A stretch of DNA of 30,010 nucleotides, taken from JBFWYO01 sp050186335. Lineage in GTDB: Bacteria; Pseudomonadota; Alphaproteobacteria; Bin65. The notes below the pieces were generated by a model. The model searched no databases. It had not been told where the DNA came from and saw nothing but the letters and a program-made list of their open reading frames with translations. The stretch spans positions 1 through 30,010 of the forward strand of contig JBFWYO010000064.1 in NCBI GenBank assembly GCA_050186335.1, given 5' to 3'. The position numbers and the translations under genes are program-made. How positions within the stretch are numbered: position 1 is the first letter of the stretch; each line of letters begins with the position of its first letter. Below are positions 23,519 to 30,010 of this stretch, piece by piece.

Positions 23519-25477
23519 CTAGCCCTTCTTATCGTCGTTGGTGCCGTTCGTCCCGGCCAGCCAGAACGTGTCCGGCCGGTAGATGCCCAGATGCCCGCCC
23601 GGCTCAAAACTGTAGATTGCGTCGGTCGGCACGTTGCGCATGCGCTGGCTGACCAGCACCGGCTGCGAGACGCTCGAAACGATACCGATCGCGAACACCT
23701 GGTCGGTATAGATGCCGAGCATGCGATGCCACAGCCGCGCGCGTTCTTCGGTCGTAGCCGTGCTTTCCCACGCGCCGTTCAGCTGGAACAGTTCGCGCGG
23801 CAAATCCATGTCGATCGGCTCGCCGGCTGTGCCGCGCGTTTCGGCGAACTGGCCCCATTTGGGCCACTGAAATTGCTGCTGCGACGTCGGCGCGATGTCG
23901 GACGGGCTCATGTCGGCGGTCGGCAGGCCGTTATCCAGCCCGCTCCACACCGCCATTTTGGTGTCGCCTGAGAACACGCGCCGGCGCAGATTGTCGCGCG
24001 AATGCGATTTGATCAGCAGCCTTATGCCGATCTCGCGCCAACTGTCCTTGATCAGATTGAGCACGTCCGGCGCCTCGCTGCCCTCGGTCGTGGTCTCGAC
24101 CACCAACTCCATCAACTTGCCGTTGGGCAGCTTGCGGAAACCGGCGCCGGTGCGCTCGCGCAAGCCGATGTCGTCGAGCAGCGCATTGGCGCGCTTGAGG
24201 TCGAATTGGATCCACGCGTCGGCGTATTCCTTGCGATACAGCGGGCTTTCGGGCAGCACCGTATTGGCCGCCGGCTTGGCCAGGCCATAGAACATCACCT
24301 GGTTGATTTCGCGCCGGTTGATCGCCAACGACAGGGCGCGGCGATAACGCAGATCGCGGTTCAGCGCACGCCAAATCGGGTCGTTGGCGTTCATGTTCGG
24401 ATACAACGCAATGTGCGACCCGGTTCCCGCGCGCCACAGCAGCACCCTGTAATGGTTCTGCTTTTCGTTGCGTTTCAGGAATGTGTAATCGCTGAACTTG
24501 ATATAGCGCGCCTGCAGATCGGATTCGCCGGCGCCGGCCTTGGCCGGAATGATCTTGCCGTCCGCGGTGTTCATGATCACGCGGTCGATATAGGGCAGCT
24601 GCTGCCCCTTCTCGTCGATCCGGTGGTAGAACGGATTGCGCACAAACAAGAACCGATCCGCCGGCGACGGCGTAGTGTTGCGCCACGGCTCGAGCGTCGG
24701 CAGGTCGGGATTGTTGTTGCGGTACATATTGTCCATCAACGAATGCACGCGCGCCCAGCTGCGCTGCCGCTTTTCTTTGACGATCGCGGCCAGCGCCTTC
24801 TTGTCCGCATACTTGGAATGAAACTGCCTGAGATAGTGGCCCGGTCGATACAGATAGGTCGGCGCCGGGCCGGCGATGGCGGGCAGGAAGAACGGGTTCG
24901 GCTTGTCCCAACTGTACCGCACCGTGCCTTCGTCGATCAGCTCGAAGCGGCCGACCTTGCCGTCCACCATTAGCGCAACCGGCGGGCCGAACGGGCTCAG
25001 TTCCTTGTTGCCCAGCACGTCTTCCCAGTAATAGCGAAAATCCTCGGCGGTGAACGGATGCCCGTCCGACCATTTGTGCCCCTTGCGCAGCACAAAGGTG
25101 AAGATGCGGCCGTCCTCGATGCGGCATTCCTCGAGCAGGTCGGGGACCAGGTTGTATTTCTCGTCATAGCTGACGAGGCGCGTGCCGCTGTAGACGACCA
25201 TCAGGCGCGTGTCCTGCGCGCGCTGCATCAGGATGCGGATCTCGCCGCCCGACACGCCGATCTGCTTGTAGCCGCTCATCGCCACGACCAGCGGCTTCGC
25301 CGGCAGGCGTTCGCCGATCGGCGGCAGTTTCTTGTCGGTCACGTCCTTGGCGAAAAATTCCGGCTCCACTGGCTCCACCGGCGTCGCCAGGCCGACGCGC
25401 GGCCGTAACGCCACGGCGGCGGCCAGCGCCGCCGTGCCGGCCAGGAATTGCCGCCGCCGTATCGGCCGCTCGATCAT
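23519..25477 (-). CDS. ABC transporter substrate-binding protein, family 5, Tat-exported
   Basis: A 652-residue periplasmic binding protein of the oligopeptide/nickel SBP family 5. The N-terminus has a twin-arginine signal (RRRQFLAG at 7-14) followed by an alanine-rich hydrophobic stretch, so export in folded form is likely. The body has the family features KWSDGHPFTAEDFRYYWEDV, ALSLAINRREINQVMFYG and a C-terminal lobe. It is longer than DppA or OppA (about 530), consistent with the extended YejA-like group. The ligand cannot be named from sequence; peptides are the default guess. It overlaps the ATPase gene stop (ATGA), and AAGGAG lies just upstream of the ATG inside that gene. Confidence 0.93.
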   Translation of the reverse strand: MIERPIRRRQFLAGTAALAAAVALRPRVGLATPVEPVEPEFFAKDVTDKKLPPIGERLPAKPLVVAMSGYKQIGVSGGEIRILMQRAQDTRLMVVYSGTRLVSYDEKYNLVPDLLEECRIEDGRIFTFVLRKGHKWSDGHPFTAEDFRYYWEDVLGNKELSPFGPPVALMVDGKVGRFELIDEGTVRYSWDKPNPFFLPAIAGPAPTYLYRPGHYLRQFHSKYADKKALAAIVKEKRQRSWARVHSLMDNMYRNNNPDLPTLEPWRNTTPSPADRFLFVRNPFYHRIDEKGQQLPYIDRVIMNTADGKIIPAKAGAGESDLQARYIKFSDYTFLKRNEKQNHYRVLLWRAGTGSHIALYPNMNANDPIWRALNRDLRYRRALSLAINRREINQVMFYGLAKPAANTVLPESPLYRKEYADAWIQFDLKRANALLDDIGLRERTGAGFRKLPNGKLMELVVETTTEGSEAPDVLNLIKDSWREIGIRLLIKSHSRDNLRRRVFSGDTKMAVWSGLDNGLPTADMSPSDIAPTSQQQFQWPKWGQFAETRGTAGEPIDMDLPRELFQLNGAWESTATTEERARLWHRMLGIYTDQVFAIGIVSSVSQPVLVSQRMRNVPTDAIYSFEPGGHLGIYRPDTFWLAGTNGTNDDKKG

Positions 25478-27363
25478 GGCTGTAACTCCTTCAACGACGC
25501 CGCGGCATGCGCGCGCACCAGATGTCCGTCGCCGATATCGTGAAACACGTCCTCGCCGTCATGCTCGATGGCGAACGGCTTGGGCCAGGCGCCCGGGATC
25601 GACGCCTTGCCTTCCAGCAGCGCGGTCAGATCGAGGCGCTTGTTCGGATCGACGTCGGGTACCGCGGCCAGCAGCGCGCGCGTATAGGGATGCGCGGGCG
25701 CGCGGAACAATTGATCGCGCGCCGCCAGTTCGACGATGCGGCCGGCGCACATTACGGCGATGCGGTCGGCGATATAGTCGACCACCGCGAGATTGTGCGA
25801 AATGAAGATGTAGGTCAGGCCCAGCGCGTCGCGCAGTTCCTTGAGCAGGTTCAGGATCTGCGCCTGGATCGAGACGTCCAGCGCCGATACCGGCTCGTCG
25901 CAGATCAGCAGATCCGGCCGCAGCGCAAGCGCGCGCGCGATGCCGATGCGCTGGCGCTGGCCGCCCGAAAAACTGTGCGGGTAACGGTTCAAATAGCGGG
26001 GGTCGAGCCCGACCATGCGCATCAATTCCTTGACCATGGTGCCGCGCGAAGCCTCGTCGCCGATTTTGTGGATCAGCAGCGGCTCGCCGATGATGTCGTA
26101 CACCGTCATGCGCGGATTCAGCGAGCTGAACGGGTCCTGGAAGATGAACTGCACCTTGCGGCGGAAATTGTTCAGGCCTTCGTCCTTCAACCCCAGCACG
26201 TCGAGGATCTTGCCGCGATCGTTGAACTGGATCTTGCCGTTGTCCGGAGTCAGCGCGCGCATCAATATTTTCGACAACGTGGTCTTGCCGCAGCCGCTTT
26301 CGCCGACCAGACCGAGGCACTCGCCGCGCTTGACGTCGAAGCTGACGTCGTTGACCGCCTTGACCTCCATGGTGGTTCCCTTGGAGAACCATCCGGAATT
26401 GCGGATGCGGAACGTCTTGTTGACGTGTTCGACGCGCAGCAACGGCCCCGCGGCGTCGGCGTCTTGCGGCCAGGCTTCTTTCTTGGCCAGCAGCTGGCCC
26501 GTGTCGTGGGTGATTTCGCGCAGCGGCACCAGTTTCTCGCCCGGTTTCATGTTGAAGCGCGGCACCGCGCGCATCAGCGCCCTGAGATACGGATGCTGCG
26601 GATTGTTGAAAATATCGGCCGTGGTGCCCGCTTCCATGACGCGGCCGTGGTACATGACCACGACCTCCTCGGCCACGTTGGCGACGACGCCCAGATCGTG
26701 GGTGATGATCAGGACCGCCATCTTGAATTCTTTTTGCAGATCTTGAATCAGCTTCAGGATCTGCGCCTGAATGGTCACGTCCAGCGCCGTGGTCGGTTCG
26801 TCGGCGATCAGCAGGCACGGCTGGCACACCAAGGCCATGGCGATCATGGCGCGCTGGCGCAGGCCGCCGGAAAGCTCGAACGGATATGTCTTCAGCGCGC
26901 GCTGCGGGTTCGGAAATCCGACGTGGCGCAGCATGTCGACCACGACCGAGTCGCGCGCCTGGCCAGCAAGCCCGCGATGCAGCTCCAATGCTTCGCCGAT
27001 CTGGTTGCCGATCGTATGCAGCGGCGAGAGCGACGTCATCGGCTCCTGGAAAATGATCGAGATGCGTCCGCCGCGAATGTCGCGCATGGCGCGGCTGTCG
27101 CGGTCCAGCTTGGCGATGTCGACGATGGTTCCCGGCTTCAGCGGATCGGCGAACAGAATCTCGCCGCCCGGAATGATCGCCGAATTGGGCAGAATGCCCA
27201 TGATCGCCTGCGAGACGACGGTCTTGCCCGAGCCTGATTCGCCGACCAGCGCCACCGTGCCGCCGGGCGGGATGGAAAACGAAATGCCTTTGACTGCATC
27301 GATGGTGCCGCCATGCACCTTGAACGACACGCGCAGGTCACGCACTTCAAGCAAATTGGTCAT
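25474..27363 (-). CDS. Oligopeptide-type ABC transporter, double ATP-binding protein (YejF-like)
   Basis: A 629-residue protein with two complete ABC ATPase halves in one chain, corresponding to fused DppD and DppF. The first half has Walker A GESGSGKT (41-48), signature LSGGLRQR and Walker B LLIADEP. The second has Walker A GESGCGKT (354-361), signature FSGGQRQR and Walker B LLICDEP. Both keep the switch histidine (THDLG, SHNLA). A linker of about 45 residues (265-310) joins them. It energises uptake through the two downstream permeases. It is the first gene of the ABC operon; only a weak AGG lies before the ATG, and the 43-base gap to the upstream membrane-protein gene shows no clear promoter. 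Confidence 0.95.
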   Translation of the reverse strand: MTNLLEVRDLRVSFKVHGGTIDAVKGISFSIPPGGTVALVGESGSGKTVVSQAIMGILPNSAIIPGGEILFADPLKPGTIVDIAKLDRDSRAMRDIRGGRISIIFQEPMTSLSPLHTIGNQIGEALELHRGLAGQARDSVVVDMLRHVGFPNPQRALKTYPFELSGGLRQRAMIAMALVCQPCLLIADEPTTALDVTIQAQILKLIQDLQKEFKMAVLIITHDLGVVANVAEEVVVMYHGRVMEAGTTADIFNNPQHPYLRALMRAVPRFNMKPGEKLVPLREITHDTGQLLAKKEAWPQDADAAGPLLRVEHVNKTFRIRNSGWFSKGTTMEVKAVNDVSFDVKRGECLGLVGESGCGKTTLSKILMRALTPDNGKIQFNDRGKILDVLGLKDEGLNNFRRKVQFIFQDPFSSLNPRMTVYDIIGEPLLIHKIGDEASRGTMVKELMRMVGLDPRYLNRYPHSFSGGQRQRIGIARALALRPDLLICDEPVSALDVSIQAQILNLLKELRDALGLTYIFISHNLAVVDYIADRIAVMCAGRIVELAARDQLFRAPAHPYTRALLAAVPDVDPNKRLDLTALLEGKASIPGAWPKPFAIEHDGEDVFHDIGDGHLVRAHAAASLKELQP

Positions 27364-27406
27364 TCGCGGCCTAAGGTAAAAATCATTTGCACGCTCTTAC
27401 GCACGT

Positions 27407-27964
27407 TCAACTTGCCTTGCCCAGATCATCCAGGTTCCAGCCGCTGCGCCCGTCCGGCCTCTCCAGATCGATCCCGAGCGCGAGCAAATTGCTCACGGTT
27501 GCCGGGTTCAACGCAACATCGTTGGCGCGCGCCGCCAACGCCGTGCGCCGTGCGATTGCGTCGAACCCGTCGATCGTGGAATCGATACTCATCCGCCCCG
27601 ACGCGCCGCTCAGTTTGAGCTGCATCCAGCCCGCCGAGCGATCGCGCTTGGTCGAGTAAAAACGGAGTTTCAGGCTTTGTAAACCATCCCACGGCTGTTC
27701 CGCCCTCCCCAGGGTGGAATGAAAAGTGTATCGGCTCGCGATGCCGCTATCGGTGACCGCGATCACAGTCCCCTGGCGCAGCGCCGTGCGCACGGCAAAA
27801 GCCAGGAAAATCAAGGCACAAGCACCGAATACCAGGCCGCCCCAGCTGGCCCAGCCGGCGGCCAGAAAGGCCGCGCCGCACAGGCCGAAGCCGATCGCGG
27901 CGCGGATATAGTCGCCGCGGATCGCCTGCCATGCGTACCGGTGTTCGGTCGTTTGCGCTGTCAT
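27407..27964 (-). CDS. Small integral membrane protein, two helices plus a PH-like C-terminal domain
   Basis: A 185-residue protein of unknown function. Two adjacent hydrophobic helices (about 20-38 and 41-60) form a short hairpin in the inner membrane. The rest (about 65-185) is soluble and beta-rich at first, starting GTVIAVTDSGIASRYTF, reminiscent of bacterial PH-like domains attached to membrane hairpins; this is a resemblance only. The ATG at 27964 overlaps the TGA that would end the full-length deacetylase frame (ATGA), which supports this start and shows the genes were once directly coupled. A longer frame to 28660 is an artefact. It may assist the neighbouring glycan enzymes (inference from position). 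Confidence 0.8.
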   Translation of the reverse strand: MTAQTTEHRYAWQAIRGDYIRAAIGFGLCGAAFLAAGWASWGGLVFGACALIFLAFAVRTALRQGTVIAVTDSGIASRYTFHSTLGRAEQPWDGLQSLKLRFYSTKRDRSAGWMQLKLSGASGRMSIDSTIDGFDAIARRTALAARANDVALNPATVSNLLALGIDLERPDGRSGWNLDDLGKAS

Positions 27965-28086
27965 GGCTTGTTCAAGCCGAAAACCGCCTCGGCGCGCAAC
28001 CAAATTGCGCCCGGATGCCGGGCCGTTTGGGCGTACTTTTCGGCCTGGAACGACCAGGTCGCCCGGTCGTGGACCAGTTGGTGGGT
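27961..28086 (-). pseudogene. Severed 3' end of the polysaccharide deacetylase gene, beyond an in-frame TAG
   Basis: Downstream of the TAG at 28087-28089 the same frame stays open for 41 further codons to a TGA at 27961-27963. It reads THQLVHDRATWSF near its start and HPGAIWLRAEAVFGL near its end, which looks like the usual C-terminus of this deacetylase family. The TGA overlaps the next gene's ATG. A single change (for example TTG or CAG to TAG) would explain the interruption. Confidence 0.75.
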
Positions 28087-28740
28087 CTACAGGCCGGTCG
28101 GCTCGTCCCCGTCGGCCTTCGCCGCGCGCCGCGCGGCCAGCCGTTCGCACAGTCCGGCGACCGCCTTTGCATGGCCGACGAAGCCGCGCCCGCCGCGCCA
28201 ATCGATCAGGTCGACATGCGCGTTGACCGCCAGCAGGCCGCGCACCGGATGCCGCCGCTGGCGCGGGCCGAAACTCGACAGACCAGCGTAATGCAGTTCC
28301 GGCAGCATCGGCACCAGATAAGGCGCGATCCGATTCCACGGCGGCACCAGGACCGGCAAGGCGCGCGGGCCGAACAATTTGCTCAGCGTGTCCCAGCCGG
28401 TTGCCAGTTCGCCGATCACGATCGGCGCCGGGCGGTGCACGCCCAGCTCCGATTTTTTCTCGGTCGGCGGCGCATGGTTTTCGTGCGCGTAGCCATGCTG
28501 CAGCATGGCCAGCGCGCCGGTGCCCAGCGCGCGCGGCAGCGCCTTGCTCGCGCGCGCGGGAACCACGGCCAGCGCCAGCGGCACCGCGCTGTCTTGCTGC
28601 AATGTCAGCAAAGTCTCCAATGCCGGCGTCGGTTCGATCGTATCGTCGTCGCGCCACCACAGGCTTGCGCGCAGCCCGGCGGCATGCCAGGCGTCGAGTT
28701 CGCGGCGCAGCGGCGCAAAATGATCCACGGCGTCGGTCAT
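28087..28740 (-). CDS. Polysaccharide deacetylase family protein, truncated by an amber codon
   Basis: A 217-residue protein from the NodB/carbohydrate esterase 4-like deacetylase group found beside COG4671 glycosyltransferases. The metal and catalytic region SLWWRDDDTIEPTPAL (27-41) supplies aspartates 31-33, and HGYAHENHAP (82-91) supplies candidate zinc histidines. LVPPWNRIAPYLVP corresponds to the family's RPPW/G region. It would remove acetyl groups from a glycan. The frame stops at TAG after DEPTGL, 42 codons short of the apparent original end. The core fold may survive, so activity is uncertain. Its start overlaps the glycosyltransferase stop as ATGA. Confidence 0.85.
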   Translation of the reverse strand: MTDAVDHFAPLRRELDAWHAAGLRASLWWRDDDTIEPTPALETLLTLQQDSAVPLALAVVPARASKALPRALGTGALAMLQHGYAHENHAPPTEKKSELGVHRPAPIVIGELATGWDTLSKLFGPRALPVLVPPWNRIAPYLVPMLPELHYAGLSSFGPRQRRHPVRGLLAVNAHVDLIDWRGGRGFVGHAKAVAGLCERLAARRAAKADGDEPTGL

Positions 28741-29888
28741 GTCGCTTTTCGCGCGTCGATGGCGGCGCGCAATGCGGCGACGCTATTCGCCACGCCGTCT
28801 AAATTCAGCTCGAGTCGCGGCACCGGCAGCGCGGCGGCGCGATCGATCGCGGCGGCCAGTTTTGCCGGCGTCAGTTCGTGCTCGCCGATCATGATCGCCC
28901 GGCCGTGCGACGCCAAGCGGATGGCGCGCATGGTCTGTTCGGTTTCATGTCCCGCGGCGAACGGTACCAACACGGCGGCGACGCCCGCCTGCAGAATATC
29001 CATCACGGTATTGTAGCCGGCCTGCGAAACCGAAACCCGCGCCGCGCGCAGCAGCGCCGGAAAATCCGCGCGCACTTTTTCGATGCTGACATTGGGCGGC
29101 GCCTTGCGCCGCAGCGCCGGTAGCTTAGGCGCCAAGTCGGATGCCGCCAGAAGCCGCCAAACGCCTCGTTTTCCGGCCGATAGCGGCCGCGCCGCCAGGG
29201 CCGTTTGCAGCAGCTGCAAGCCGACCGGCCCGCCGCCCGCCGATACGATCACGTCATCGCCGCGCGCCGTCGCAGGGTCGTGCTTCGCGTTGTCGTTGGC
29301 GACGTAGCCGGTATAGACGATTTTATCGGCGATGCGCGGCGCCAGCGGAAACGTTTCGTCGAACGCCACGAAGCGCGGATCGCCGTGCACCAGCACGCGG
29401 TCGAAATACGCGGCGACGATCGAAGCGCTGGCTTCCAGGCGCGCGCGATTCTTCGCCATCTGCAGGATATCGCGCACCGAACACGCGACCACCGGTTTGT
29501 GCTTGCTGCGCTTGGCCGTCTTCAGCAGCGGCAGCAATTCGAATTCCATCTGCCGCCGGCCGAACGGATAGGTCTCGACCACCACGGCGTCGGGCCGTGC
29601 GCCGACGAACAAATCCAACAGCATTCCGGTGCGCGCGTGGCGCAACGCGTCGTCGACCGGTCGCCTCCTGGCATCGTGCAGCAGCTTGAAACTTGTATCG
29701 GCCGCATGGATCGGCGGCAGCTGGTGCAGCACCGAAGCGCCGAACGAAATGTGCGGCGCCGGCCTGCCGCCGCTCGCCACCTGTACGTCCCAGCCGGCAT
29801 GGGCCAGCCCGCGCGCCAGGGCGGCGCTGCGCACCAGGTGGCCGGTACCCAGCAAATGCTGCACATATATAAGCGCGCACGGCTTCAT
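28737..29888 (-). CDS. Glycosyltransferase, COG4671 / MurG-like GT-B fold
   Basis: A 383-residue predicted glycosyltransferase. The N-terminal lobe begins ALIYVQHLLGTGHLVRSAAL, the glycine/histidine entrance typical of MurG-like GT-B enzymes. The C-terminal GT28-type lobe has VSAGGGPVG and ADFPALLRAARVSVSQAGYN, and GHETEQTMRA is the likely nucleotide-sugar binding helix. It lacks a signal peptide and should act at the cytoplasmic face. Its place next to a deacetylase suggests a surface or exopolysaccharide pathway. The start overlaps the upstream partial gene's stop and its own stop overlaps the deacetylase start, both as ATGA. Donor and acceptor sugars are unknown. Confidence 0.9.
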   Translation of the reverse strand: MKPCALIYVQHLLGTGHLVRSAALARGLAHAGWDVQVASGGRPAPHISFGASVLHQLPPIHAADTSFKLLHDARRRPVDDALRHARTGMLLDLFVGARPDAVVVETYPFGRRQMEFELLPLLKTAKRSKHKPVVACSVRDILQMAKNRARLEASASIVAAYFDRVLVHGDPRFVAFDETFPLAPRIADKIVYTGYVANDNAKHDPATARGDDVIVSAGGGPVGLQLLQTALAARPLSAGKRGVWRLLAASDLAPKLPALRRKAPPNVSIEKVRADFPALLRAARVSVSQAGYNTVMDILQAGVAAVLVPFAAGHETEQTMRAIRLASHGRAIMIGEHELTPAKLAAAIDRAAALPVPRLELNLDGVANSVAALRAAIDARKAT

Positions 29889-30010
29889 GGCGCGTCGGCG
29901 GTCAGCGGGATGTTGAGGCGCCGCACGCGCAGCACGCCGCCGGGGCCGGCGTCGAACAGTTGCGCGAACGCATGGCCGCGTTCCAGTTCGGGCTTGCTGG
30001 TCATGTCCCA
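29885..30010 (-). CDS. Partial gene, C-terminal 41 residues only, unidentified
   Basis: A reading frame enters from the right edge and ends at TGA 29885-29887, overlapping the glycosyltransferase start (ATGA). The visible tail contains WDMTSKPELERGHAFAQLF and GGVLRVRRLNIPLT. I do not recognise the family. Codon use matches its neighbours, and the overlap makes it very likely a true gene of the same glycan-related operon. Confidence 0.6.
   Translation of the reverse strand, partial: WDMTSKPELERGHAFAQLFDAGPGGVLRVRRLNIPLTADAP

Noticed and set aside
25507..27237. A 576-residue open frame antisense to the double ATPase
   Set aside because: Same shadow effect: composition is skewed to Arg, Gln, Asp and His, and the sense strand has two complete ABC domains.
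27407..28660. A 417-residue frame extending the membrane protein upstream
   Set aside because: The upstream part is an Arg/Ala-rich shadow of the deacetylase; the ATG at 27964 sits exactly on an ATGA junction.
1..30010. tRNA genes, CRISPR arrays, toxin-antitoxin pairs, prophage or insertion-sequence genes
   Set aside because: No cloverleaf, regular spacer array, transposase, integrase or typical small toxin pair could be recognised by eye on either strand.

Overview
The window is a GC-rich, tightly packed stretch of bacterial chromosome from an alphaproteobacterium, most likely Rhodospirillales or a close relative. The main evidence is the conserved block mnmE-mnmG-rsmG-parA-parB facing holA, lptE, leuS and a DUF3576 lipoprotein gene, with perfect parS sites inside it. 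Such a block is usually close to the replication origin, but no origin was recognised here. There are no tRNA, rRNA, CRISPR, phage or insertion-sequence genes; almost everything is core metabolism or cell-envelope function.

Layout. Positions 1-1290 (-) hold the start of a bd-type quinol oxidase subunit I of the short Q-loop, cyanide-insensitive type. Positions 1291-1524 are non-coding, with a palindrome and a dispersed repeat. Positions 1525-5830 (-) hold a DUF255/YyaL thioredoxin-fold protein, an Ogt alkyltransferase, and a dienelactone-hydrolase-like reading frame that runs without a stop codon into an NADPH:quinone reductase. Positions 5962-11665 (+) hold mnmE, mnmG, rsmG, parA and parB; one parS lies before mnmG and another inside rsmG. 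Positions 11831-16731 (-) hold the DUF3576 lipoprotein gene (with its own terminator), then leuS, lptE and holA. Positions 16917-19552 (+) hold an elongation-factor-like GTPase fused to an APS kinase, overlapping a YggS-type PLP-homeostasis gene. Positions 19640-21341 (+) hold an orphan OmpR-type response regulator and an MBL-fold hydrolase. Positions 21352-27363 (-) hold a complete oligopeptide-type ABC importer (double ATPase, Tat-exported binding protein, two permeases). Positions 27407-30010 (-) hold a train of overlapping genes: an unidentified partial gene, a COG4671-like glycosyltransferase, a polysaccharide deacetylase interrupted by an in-frame amber codon, and a small two-helix membrane protein.

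How they fit together. MnmE and MnmG modify the wobble uridine of tRNA, RsmG methylates 16S rRNA, and ParA/ParB with the parS sites segregate the chromosome. LptE and LeuS serve outer-membrane LPS assembly and translation. The GTPase-APS kinase has no cysD beside it, which hints at sulfation or regulation rather than the standard CysDN sulfurylase. The glycosyltransferase/deacetylase group looks like a surface-glycan module, possibly transcribed through into the ABC importer.

The most notable oddities are two departures at stop codons: a missing stop between hydrolase and reductase, and an extra stop in the deacetylase whose downstream frame is still intact. Others are the cysD-less GTPase-kinase fusion and a parS that doubles as coding sequence. 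No clearly new multi-gene defence or mobile system was found.
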